Assembly: GCA_019614645.1 (NCBI GenBank)
Contig: JABWDB010000012.1
Span: forward strand, 2,542,001 to 2,606,000
Direction of reading: 5' to 3'
DNA length: 64,000 nucleotides
DNA from: Stratiolaelaps scimitus
Lineage: Eukaryota; Arthropoda; Arachnida; Mesostigmata; Laelapidae
Below are positions 1 to 11,268 of the stretch, in pieces. The notes beneath the pieces were generated by a model. The model saw only the letters and a list, made by a program, of their open reading frames with translations. It was not told the origin of the DNA and did no database searches. Made by a program: the position numbers and the translations under genes. Position 1 is the stretch's first letter, and every line of letters begins with the position of its first letter.

Positions 1-776
1 CCACTTGACATATACAATCTTCGTCATGCTATCCCGTATCCCTGCGTCAACCGAAAGGCATGCATAAGGACGCGGCCTGCGCCCAATTGCGCCATACGTA
101 GAAACATTGTGGAGTTAACAACAAAGAGCCTTCTTTGACATTTAAGCAAAAAGGCCTAAGTCTTAGACATGTGGACAGCTTTGCGCGAAATAGGCCCCCT
201 TGCGTCGTTCGACGCCAAAGTTTTCAACGTTACTGCTGCAAACTTTGCCCAGACTCTTCTCCAGATTGTATAGGTCGACGGAAAATAGGAAATAAAATAG
301 GACATTAAAAAGTTTAGGACATAAAAACAAATTTTTCATTTAATTATAGTACGTTGTCTATTATATTATGCGTGGAACAACTATAATTTCTCTACTAATA
401 TACTTGATGCCCTCACGCTCAGTGTTGACGGGCTTAACCCAATTTCAATGCATGCTGCTACCTCAGAAACGGCCATGGCCAACTTTGCTAAACGCATGGT
501 GCACTAGGCGTAGGGTAGGTCCTCTAAAGTTCGAGCCTGGAGAATGGTTAATAACCTAATATTTTACTATTTATAAGAACATATTATTTTCTATAATTTT
601 AGGCAAAATGAAACGAATTCATTTGGTGATCAACTGAAGGAACAAACCTACCTTGCTCATACTACTAAAGATTGATACCATTGATAGGAAGTCCCGTTAT
701 GGGACTCTTACATATTGTAATATAATTCGTGCAGTGTCAAAAGATAGTTTTCGGTGTATCCACACTTTTATTGCAG

Positions 777-1049
777 TCATTAAATGTCACAAGGCCATTC
801 ATGTCTGATAGAAACGATTACAGCCGTCTCATCAGCACCTACCGTGAACGCGATTTTCTCCAGCTGACTGTTAACTGTCTCTTCTTTGCCCTCGGAGTTG
901 CACGACTTGTACTAGTAGTGGCCTCCCGAGGACCAAACCTATACGACGGCAGGACATTTCAACCATATCTCAACATCCACGAGGCCCTACCGTCGCAAAT
1001 CGAAGTCTATTTCGTCATTTCCATGCACACACCGCGAGACGATGATTAA
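777..1049 (+). CDS. Possible terminal exon of an unknown gene
   Basis: An open frame of 90 codons follows an acceptor-like cacttttattgcag and ends at TAA. It reads NVTRPFMSDRNDYSRLISTY and later HEALPSQIEVYF. I recognise no family. Any parent gene would extend off the left edge. This may equally be transposon debris or chance. Confidence 0.2.
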   Translation, partial: SLNVTRPFMSDRNDYSRLISTYRERDFLQLTVNCLFFALGVARLVLVVASRGPNLYDGRTFQPYLNIHEALPSQIEVYFVISMHTPRDDD

Positions 1050-1110
1050 GCGTTCCTACTGTCTTATTTATGGCTGTGTCGATAGGCATCCCTTTCTATA
1101 TGCACATAAA

Positions 1111-1115
<5 letters not shown>

Positions 1116-1142
<27 letters not shown>
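1116..1142. repeat. (TA)n microsatellite
   Basis: An uninterrupted TA run of 27 bp. Confidence 0.95.
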
Positions 1143-1612
1143 GAATGGTTATATTTGTGAGATCTGTCTGATATGAACAAATAGCTTCGGTGAGCGAGCT
1201 AAACCAGCACTTATTCAATCTTAGCTGTCCTCTTCGAATATTTACGGATTCAAATGTAGTCACTCTGTCGTCGCTCCCCGCCGCAAGTTGGCTTCATCTA
1301 ACAGACGGCGCCAAGTAGTCTATTCGGTGGTAACGTTGGCAGCTAGTGGTCCAAATTGTAGTCTTGTTCACTGGGCGGGCTTGCCACCTTCAGCATCATC
1401 AACATTACATGCGATTGAACTGTAATATTATAAGATAGTGGCCGCTTATAATAGAACAGCCGCGGCTCTACCGACATCGGAATAAGTCACCGGATCGACT
1501 ACTGACTTAATTACCACTCACACACAATTTGTGCAGCGAGCGACATCAGACCGTATTGCTGCTATATTTTACATAACAATTATAATATCTATAATATGAG
1601 TATTTCGCTGCT

Positions 1613-1756
1613 ATGCGGCATATCCGTGAGGCCAATGCCCAAGGCGAGGATATGAAGGATTCATTTCAGCTGGTTGGTGGGCTCGGAGTTCGTTGTTTCA
1701 CCATTGCGAAGGCGGCATTACGCCAGACAGCTTTGGTCACTCATGATGAGCAATAA
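1613..1756 (+). CDS. Short coding-like frame, unknown
   Basis: A 47-codon ATG frame reads MRHIREANAQGEDMKDSFQL, then VGGLGVRCFTIAKAALRQTA. The composition looks protein-like, but there is no match I can name and no evidence of splicing or expression. Confidence 0.15.
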   Translation: MRHIREANAQGEDMKDSFQLVGGLGVRCFTIAKAALRQTALVTHDEQ

Positions 1757-2080
1757 GGCTCCTACTGGCGCAGACGAACAAACAGCCTTCCCGGGATATG
1801 AAACACCACTTTCGAGTGACTAGCTTGATAATTGGGCCTGTAGCGAGATACAGAATGAGGTAATGACTAGGCAGGTGGGCAACAATTCCCCTATAGCGGT
1901 CAGAACCCGTTGATAATCAGCGGGGTTCTTCTGACGCCGGCCATCACTTCCGCTGAGCCGCAATCGGTCTGGTCGAGAAGGTTGGATCGGTAGAGCGTTG
2001 GTCAAAAGGTCGGCCACTGCTTCCCGGTGCGGCGAAAGCCGGATTGTGGAAGCAATGCATAGACGGCTAGAACAGTAACG

Positions 2081-2082
<2 letters not shown>

Positions 2083-2142
<60 letters not shown>
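2083..2142. repeat. (GA)30 microsatellite
   Basis: A perfect GA dinucleotide run of 60 bp, the longest pure purine tract in the window. Confidence 0.97.
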
Positions 2143-2145
<3 letters not shown>

Positions 2146-3242
2146 TGAGCTAAGGGGCATGTGATTATCTTGTCACGAAAGCGATGTCTCAAGATTTTGT
2201 TACAGACAAGAAAGCTCCCCTCAGCTTCACGTTATTCGGCTCTATTCGGTAATGTTTACTGATATTCCGAGAAACTCATCCGGAGCGAAGAAGAAGAAAT
2301 GCGCTGATTTATTAAGTTCACTTAAAGCGTAGTCTTGAGTTGGCGGCAAAGCGCCGCACGGAGATTGTCCCAACTCGAAACTTCGCTCTGTGGATGTTCG
2401 CTCGCTCACAAATGCTAACGACAAACATTCGAATATGTGGCTAAAACCAATGGGTCGTTATCTGGGTAGAAATCATTGTCTTCAAATATTACGGTCGGTT
2501 TTCAGCCAAACAAATAATTTACGCAGCCTCGCCTAATGGGCCCTGCGGCAATATCGATATGGATAGTCATATGCGAACAGGCCGAGTTATGCAAAAAGGC
2601 GAGACGGCTCATCAAATGCGACTGCTCGCTTTCGATTGTATCTCGCGTCTGACAGTTTCATTTGTATGCACAATTCCGCCAGAGAGTAATACCGCACCGA
2701 AGCTCGGACCACCCGTTACACGTGCGGAAATATGCGCATTGAACACACTGTCTGTCTGCTGTCTCAACAGTTGTTTGCCCAGCGAATCGCGAGAGAGAGA
2801 GAGCGAGTTTTCTGGTTCTGAATTCAACAGCAGGGCGACTGTCGGAAATACAGAGCGGCGGCGGCGGCGGCGCCCTCGGATGTTGCAATCGGATTTCACC
2901 CACCTCCTCCCATTTTGAATAAACAGTTCTGCCTCCATCCGCAATTGCTTCCGTGCTGGCTTATGTTTGTTTCGAGCAGAACGGGAATAGCATAGGAGAG
3001 GCTGCTTGGCTGGGTAGTGTAAAACTCGCAGGGCCAGTGCAACGGTGTCCCTCTACGATGCGAGCTGTAGGTGGGCTATTTTCAGCAGCATCTGGCGTAT
3101 ATGCTCGTTCGTGATGATTCGCTTTGCCTGTTAACTACTGCCAATATGTAGAATTCATTCGGATGTTTTGAATATGTGAAAGTATGTATCTAGATGTTGG
3201 TACCGGATGAATACATATGTCATACAACTGTTGCGACTGTGG

Positions 3243-3266
3243 TATATATATATATATATATATATA
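3243..3266. repeat. (TA)n microsatellite
   Basis: A TA run of 24 bp. Confidence 0.95.
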
Positions 3267-3434
3267 CATATTCTTTAATACTCTTTTGCAATTGGTTACG
3301 GCCGTCGTGGCTACCATGCCGCTTTGTTGTTTTTTACTTGACTGTTTTTATCCTTTGCATTGAGTTACGGTTTGCTTCGACTATTGTACCACATGGGATA
3401 AGACAGGGAAGGAAGTTTTGAAAAGAAAACCCTT

Positions 3435-3521
3435 TTGGTCCACAACCCGGATCGAACCCACGGTAACAAATCGACTGATGCAAGATAATGTAGGCGCTAC
3501 CGACTGAGCGTCCATCGGCTG
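3435..3521 (-). repeat. tRNA-like sequence, pseudogene or SINE head
   Basis: On the minus strand GCTCAGTCGGTAGCGCC (3509-3493) resembles an A-box and GGTTCGATCC (3458-3449) a B-box, at tRNA-like spacing. The T stem pairs poorly (about three of five) and no acceptor stem closes, so it is probably a decayed tRNA or SINE. Confidence 0.4.
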
Positions 3522-5101
3522 GTTATTCAATTGATGTGAACCTGTCACCTGTCAAACCGTTAAACCGAATATGAGAAGGTTGTTAAAGATATCTCCGTCG
3601 TCCGCCACATCTCACTTGTACTACATTTAGTGATCGCTTACCGAATCACCTCGAACGCTTCATGCAAAAACACGGGGTGTTGTGTTTATTAGCGCTGGCC
3701 AATGAAGGTCTGATGCGGACCTCTGCGATAATCGACCATTGACCACAAACCCCTACCCACTAAACTCCGCTTATGCGATACTCGCCTGCCAGATGCACCT
3801 GCGAAGTATCGCGAACAGTAGCGCGAACAGCCGACCAGCTCGACCGGCGCCATAGCAGATACGCAGTAATTGCACATATATATGTGTCAGGGCAAAAGTA
3901 CGCCACTCATGCAATGCATTTATCAAATCGGTGTCGTATCCCACAATCCCAGCACACTCATCTTCTTTACAGCCATTACCTACTTGTTCCCTTCGAGGGA
4001 GAGGACAATAAATATAGGAGGCAAAAGGCCGGCAACCCACGGATAGGACATAGCTTGGGTCGGCTTCTAGCAAGACACAATGATGGCGTGCCATCGGGCT
4101 TTTAGTGCTGCCGGAAGCAGCACAATTTGGTCGTTATAATCCCCTGAGGCTGCAAAGTTTCTCCTATACGAATGTATGTAAATGGTTGCTAATTGGAATC
4201 GAAATAGAGCAGAGCACTGAAGGCTACCGATTGTGGCCACCCAATTCGTTGACTTGAGCCCGTCTAGTATATGACTGCTGTCATATCGAGAATATCTAGG
4301 TATAGAGTAGATGTATAGATTCCTCGGCTGGAGGACTAACTAACAAGTCTATGATAAATACATTTGCAAGTGGACGATGATGGCTGGATGTTGCACCGTC
4401 AATGTCATAGTGTTCTATAAAGGAAACTGACAGCAAACCCAGGTTAAGATATTTTTTTTATAATTCATAAAATATTGACGAGGGGGAAATGCTCTTCGCA
4501 TGAGTGGACATCGCCAGGATGTATGAGACAATCCTATGGGTGGGGGCCAAACTATGCGGGGATAACTGTGGATGGAAACGGTCTCTTACCCAACAAAACC
4601 TCCCAGACAATTATTATTACGTTACTGAGCCTATTAACACGCCGCCCTTCAAACAGATGTCGAAACTCTATATTCAATACTTCGAGTGTTAAGATCATAA
4701 TTGAGTGTAACTATGCATTTGCTAATTACCTCAAACAAAATGGTGTGCTTCATTCAATAATTCTCTCGATCCAAGCAAATAGAAAGGCGTCACCTCCGAT
4801 AACAAGTGCCAACCTTAGGTGAACCCGCGCCCCCACCGCCAGCTTCTCGAGGCAGTCTGCTGCACTCTGGTCTGTGCCAGGGGTGACAAGCGCATAGGGG
4901 CCTTCCATTCTCAAGAGCCTTTCCCTTGCAGCAGGGAGGTAATCCTAGCGTCTCCCTCGGGACCGTGGCCACCTCGCCTGAAAACCGACCCCCATCCCAA
5001 CTTACCGCAAGAGCGTGTGACTCATTATAAATCAACTCGTTGTATCACCCATTTTTTGATTTTTTTCTCAAACGTTCCAACTATCTTTTTGACGCGGCGT
5101 G

Positions 5102-5122
5102 TATATATATATATATATATAT
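5102..5122. repeat. (TA)n microsatellite
   Basis: A TA run of about 21 bp. Confidence 0.95.
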
Positions 5123-6164
5123 AATACGTTGAACTCAGTGTACAAAGCCGAATATATGCGTTGTCCGGGTCGAGAATCGTTGCAGTTGGACCAATGTGAC
5201 AGAAATGTATACAATTTATATATGAATCTGCCCGTTAACTGTCCATCAGCTGCATCAATTACATAATTATTTTACGGATACGGGTACGCATTGTGGAATA
5301 ACTATTCTGGACCGTTAGGTGGGCGCAGATTGAACATAATTTGCTGTGCAACCAGGGTTTATATGTCCTGAATACGGACTGAATTGTTTATGTGTTAGTC
5401 ACTCAGCATTTCACTACGATCTGTAACCGCCTTGGTACTTGTGTCTATGATGTTCGTTCAAGCTAGCGATCTGATGACTCTCTGGAGACGAGGGTGATTT
5501 GGGTGTTTCTTAACCAGTCAATGCTATTTAGTTATGAACACATTAGTTAAGGACACCCTAGATATCACTAAACAGCGCGAAGGCGGTGCTTATTCTCAGC
5601 CCCACGCTGTGGGGACGTGTTCACATGGCAACGCTTCAATTAAAAATTATATGTCTGGTACGTGAAGTCAAATTATATGACGGGTATGTGAAGCAAGCAG
5701 GACCCTTCGTAGACACCCAGCTAGACTATTCTAGCCATTGTCTTTTGGTTAGTTACCATATCACATAGAGGAGAAGTAGTGAAAGACACTGACATGTCTC
5801 CGAAAGGCTCAACAGCAACTGTTGAACCTGAGCTCAGTTTCTCGAGCCGTACCGAGGGGCGTGGTTGATATAGAGGGCAAAGAGAATTGCTAACTTTGAC
5901 AACCTGCATTAACTTACGTTATCCTTTGCAAACGAAATGAGCAAGGATGCCACTGAGAGAATACTCAACAAGTTGCTGACGAGGGCTCCTTCTTCGATGG
6001 CTGTCTTAGGGACGCGGCCAACTGAAACAACGATGAAGTCAGACAGGCTCATCTCAGCGGAAGGGCTATGTAATATTGAAAATACAAAATTAAGGAACTA
6101 CAACAACTGTTCTATATTAATTAGATACACACCATTAGTAGTACCACTGCTAGCCGGGGGCCGG

Positions 6165-6213
6165 AGAGCAGTACCGTGGACGTTAAATGTTGGCTGTGGG
6201 TCAGCCCAGAATT
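6165..6213 (+). repeat. SINE-like tail, copy 3 (partial)
   Basis: GAGCAGTACCGTGGACG is followed by GTTGGCTGTGGGTCAGCCCA and GAATTT, matching the second half of copy 1. A T-rich run follows directly. Confidence 0.6.
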
Positions 6214-7375
6214 TCTTTTTTTTAATTAATTTTTTTCTTTTAGTCGTACCAGTAACTCTCGCTTGTCGACCTTTTGACTAAGATCAGAGTCTCGAAGCAA
6301 TGTTGCTACACAGCGGTACCGAGATCAGCTATGGAAGGAGAATAGCTGTAGGTCAGCTATGGAAAAAGTTGTAACAACAATACAAAGCCATGTCTAATTG
6401 TAATGTTTTGGAGGATAGCTATCAGCACGGTTTTGTTTCAATTAATTTCTACCATACGTTAGTTCTGTTGTGGAGCTGACTCAGCGAACGATGTTCCCTC
6501 TGCCTGTTTTCGGGAACATCGCCGGAGAGGACATAAAAACACTAACGCGTATAAAGCAGTATGATTGATACTTATATGCGGGTGGCAGCTACGCTGTTGG
6601 CGGATAGGCCGCAGGCAGGTAAGGCAGCCTTACCGAAGCGTTATAGTAATACCAAGCCTTCTCGTCTGCGGGCCTGAGATGCCGAGGACCGAAGGAGATT
6701 ACGTTGGCAGTGCTTTTAGTCCCTATCGGCGTCTTTTCCTGCTAATCTTGAATACCAGAAGCCATAACAAGAATAAGCAGAGCGTACGGTATCACCCGCA
6801 TCACCGGCGGCCGTACCAGTTCATGCGAGATTCACGTGAGCAGATTCAAATTGATACTCAGAGAAACGAGACCTTGCAGCGCTTAAGCTTTGGCGGTTGA
6901 TCCTGTTCAAAAGAGGTATTGTAGCTGCGTTGAAATCCGCTATAGTTTGAACGCCACAGCATATCTTTTTATATGTTTGCATATTATACATTATTGTGTC
7001 TGGACTTGTTTGTAAGTTACTGCTTGAATACCCTATGGGTGTATATATACCCTTGGTTTTTTACACCACGCGTGTCTACGAAATTTAGGGAATGAACGCG
7101 GGCAGCATAGATGGTTTGCACAGGACAAGGCGAGTTCTTTTTTCGTGTTTTACACCAATTAAAAACCTCGTACTTGTATTTTGGGGTTTATCGGAACGCA
7201 GAAAAACGGACAAGCCCCAACAACTCAGTTCCAAATGCTGCCGATACAAATAGACTATCAACTGGCCATTAGCTATAACTATTATAGATCCTCAATCTGA
7301 AGAAGACACCCTGAGAAATTCATTACTTCCGTATCTACTGATTGCCGTTCGGCCAGGTGAAACCTCCCAAACCGA

Positions 7376-7386
7376 GGTTCGAGTCC
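7376..7386 (+). repeat. Isolated B-box-like sequence
   Basis: GGTTCGAGTCC matches the RNA polymerase III B-box. No A-box or cloverleaf could be found around it. Confidence 0.25.
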
Positions 7387-8790
7387 CTTGACGTGACATA
7401 TAAGAGAACTTAAGCATTGTACATCTCTACCGTTTCTTTAATAAACCAATAAAACCCTAACCTATATCTGCAAAAAAGTTGATCCCTAGCCGACTTTATT
7501 CCTAGGATGAATGTGCGAGGGGTCTATGGTAAGGTAAGGCTTTATTGATTTATTTAAAGGAACTGCATATAATGGTTTGTTATTCTTGTCGCATTCTAAT
7601 TTTTTTGCCTTGTTCGGGCGGGCGGACTGTTGGCCATGCTGGACATCAAGATCCCTTCGAATAATCGCCCATTGCCTGTGGCGACGCAGGGGGCCTCTTC
7701 AAATACATATTACGTGCAGAAAGCGTAATGATGCTCACGCTTATCAGACGTGACTGTGGGGTGGCTTAACATCATTAAGAAATTAACCAATTTGCGAACG
7801 GATTTGCGCTAAGCCTCAACAAAGGATTAACCCTCGTGGTTGTGAATAATGTCGTAGGATTCGCAAATTGGAGTAAAATTTGTTCATATTAATATTGTTT
7901 GTTCTAACAACATGTTGTTTAGACGAGACTACACCTAACGGTCTAGGCTATACATATACTATATAGCATGAATGCTGGAAACATGAATAATCATGATAAT
8001 AGTAATCAGAATAATAAGAAATATTATGATTTGTATTTTTAGATTGAAGTAACCCACTTTGTGTTCCCACACAAATATCATACTAAGCCGCCATAGAGCA
8101 GCAATTTCTTCAGCTTATTGTCTTTGACTGCTGCCGTCACCCATATGAGGTGGCGTTTATTTCTATTAGCGGTACTAATTAGAATCAGAAACTCATCTAA
8201 CATGTAAACCTCAGCCTTTTTACAACATTACCTCTATGCCACGAAGGGTAAACACACTGCTGAATGGTCTATGGAAGTATCGAATGTATTTACATTTTCC
8301 ATGACGGCAGATAAATAATAGCTGGTTAAGCGCAGATCATATACTCTGCGACGACGCTACCAACCCGTCAAAATTTTATAATTACCAGCTCGAAATCGTG
8401 TCTGAAATTGAGATTAGCGCTAGTAGAGTGTCAGTCGAAAACGAACCGGAGTCGAACAATGGTCGTGGCATAGTGTATTCCGCCTGCCCAAGTAAAAAGT
8501 GCAGCATCTCTCAAGAGATCGAGTAGCTTTCCGCAATACTGGTTACGTTGTAAATGAGCTTCTCATATATTGTGGCACAACGGAACCAGCGATAAAGTTG
8601 ACATGCGAGGGCTCGGCGGGCGTGGTGACAAGTACGAGGAGGATTCTCTGCAAAGTTTTAAAGCAGCGATATTTTAACAAAATCCAACATCGGGTATCTC
8701 GTGATAAAACAGCCGGTGTGCTGCGTTGGCATACATGCCTCAAAGATTAGATGGTTTCGGTGACTCGTAGTCTACACTATCATACAACTA

Positions 8791-8792
<2 letters not shown>

Positions 8793-8823
<31 letters not shown>
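8793..8823. repeat. (AT)n microsatellite
   Basis: An AT run of about 31 bp, followed by a short GA-rich tract (8831-8852). Confidence 0.95.
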
Positions 8824-8827
<4 letters not shown>

Positions 8828-11250
8828 TGATAGAGAGAGAGCGAGAGAGAGAACATAACAAACCCTTAAACAGGTGTGGAAAAAACAAAAGGGCAATTGA
8901 GTTTCTTATGTCACATATAATATAATACGAATTTAGAGAGTTCTGCGCGAGATGAGTTTTATGTGGCATCCTGTACACACGCATTGGACTATCACCGATC
9001 AATGCGCCTCGCGCCTTTGCATTCGTAATGCGATTTTCCATTCGCCGTACGTTTCACAGCTGCTCCTACTGCCGACGACGACTGTCCCTGTTACATCAGT
9101 ATCGACATCCCTACTGCAATGACTAATCCCTGTTCTGTCTCTTTTTTAACTTAAGTCCTATAACTTATCTTTGCAGAAAGATACCTCCCGGTTGGCTGCA
9201 TGCTGCTGCTGCTGCATCCATCCATCCATTTGTTCATTCGTTCAGTGTCGGTGTCGTCGTTGTAACGTTGTTTGACAAAAACTGCGATACGAACTGTCGC
9301 AGTGACCCCTCCCCCGCCCAACCGTCGACCCCGTGAAAAGTTAGCACTAACAAGCATGGTGACACTAATAAATATTAATGGATACCAAAGCCTGTCGGCT
9401 CTATGCTATAACAGACGATGGTTCTGGATGATGTGGACAGACAGAGAGCAAAAGATATACAACTGTTAGAGGTACATAAAATATTAGGTGTTCGGTGTTC
9501 GATGCTAGATGGTGATTAACCTGCCCATTATAATAAGTTGGTTATTCGAACGTAGCAGACAATTGAATCGCTTTGCCGAATCCCGTCTGTTATTCTGCGA
9601 CGCGACCGGCTTCGGGAGAGTAACCATATGCTAAAATCTATTCACTCTTTGCTTTGCTTTTGCTAAAATTGCCTTTTAGTGGTTGGTTCTGTGATTCGAT
9701 TTGTTCTCATCTTCGTTCCGAATTGCAGGCCATTACGATTGTTTTGTCGATGTGGTAGGCCGTCCGATGAGTTGCCAGTTGAAGGAGCTCCTATCGAAGG
9801 CCCCTGCGTGATCCCATTGCTGGACAGTGCCATTGTCATCTGGTACCGCGACCGAGTGACCAACGCCACTCGGCCTCGTATGCTAACGAAAGTCATCACA
9901 CATGAGGATATTAGCCCACTTGTCAAGGGCTATGGGCGAACCTCCAGACTAAAGGACTTCTTCATTCCTGTCACGATATGTGCTCCATATCATACAAGCG
10001 TACCAGATGCGCCCTGATCGAGTTTGGTCCTAGCCTTTTGAACCCCTATAATGTAGTTGGCCTGTTAGCCTGTTACACTAAACCCTTTCGTCTATTACAA
10101 GTTATTGTCCCTGTTGCAATTATCTCGTTGCACTTCATCCATTATCCCGTTTCAGTTAACTGCCCGCCTCCCGCATGGTTCTACTAGTGCTGTTCTCTAC
10201 CTACGATTACCCAATCACCATGATTAACTTATACAACCACCTAACCTTGCTCCGGTCATCACGTTCATTGCACTAGTTACTTTATTGCCCACTTGTCTAT
10301 TATTCCATTCTGGCAGTTCAATTAACCCCTTCAGCTTGCAACGATTAACCTGTTGCTCAACTGAAGTTTTGCACACATTATGCAGAGATAGTAGAAATAA
10401 ACAACTTTTAAATACGTGTAAACGTTTTACAAGTTCTCTATCGACATATTGGCCCAACGCGTCGTTGGCCCAACATTCCATGGGGATATTTTCTATGTAT
10501 AAGAGTTGTTTACGCCAACTTGATTTCTCTTATGCGATTCGTTTCGACGCTGCTTAAGACAAACATACATATGGTATTATGTTTGTACAGATGGTTGGGA
10601 CAAACATAAATAAATATACCATAAAGCGCTTTAAAGTATAGGATAAGCTTACTCTAAGTGGGTCCGCGACGGCTCTCGCCAGGCACAATTTAGGTGTCCT
10701 GTTTGGGCATCGCTTGTTGGGCTCTCAGCATGGTCGGGCCGAGTATGACGTTGCCGCTTACAGAAGCCAAGTTCGGTTGCTTGTTGCGGCCGCGTCAAAT
10801 CCTATTAACCATTCTTATCCTAGCAACACAGGTCCAAAACCTTATTCTAGTCGGCAAGCTGGAGCAGTCATCGACATCCGTGTCGATAGAGTCGTATTAG
10901 GGCCAATTTTCCTGGTTGTTTTTCGCATAGTAAAGAGCACGGGGAGAATGGCCTGCAAATATGTCGGTACACTCAACGCAGCTGCATGGGACTCGTTTCG
11001 AGTCGTTGTAGATTGATATTAGAACAAGTCGATTCGTGCGGTCACCAAGTGTCTCAGGCTTCCCTCGATTGCTGGATTTCGCTGACTAAATTTAGGTTGT
11101 TGTTAAGTGTCAATCCGAAAGTTGTTTAGACTGACTCTGCCACTCGAAGATATCACTTCCTCTGCTCACAGCACTTAAACTCTGTCGACAAAATGCCCTG
11201 CGTCTTGCCTTTCGCATCCGTGCATGGAAGCAGTACCTGAATGGCTCCTG

Positions 11251-11268
11251 ATCGATCACGTGATCGAT
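11251..11268. promoter_or_regulatory. 18-bp perfect palindrome centred on CACGTG
   Basis: ATCGATCACGTGATCGAT is self-complementary and contains the canonical E-box bound by bHLH factors. No adjacent gene is recognised, so a function is not established. Confidence 0.4.

Larger units (their letters stand above)
2143..6164. other. Intergenic, no gene recognised
   Basis: It holds a GC-rich triplet run near 2853-2872, the tRNA-like sequence at 3.5 kb, TA repeats, and a GC-rich patch around 4820-5000. Open frames here are short, overlap on both strands and show no domain. Confidence 0.6.
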
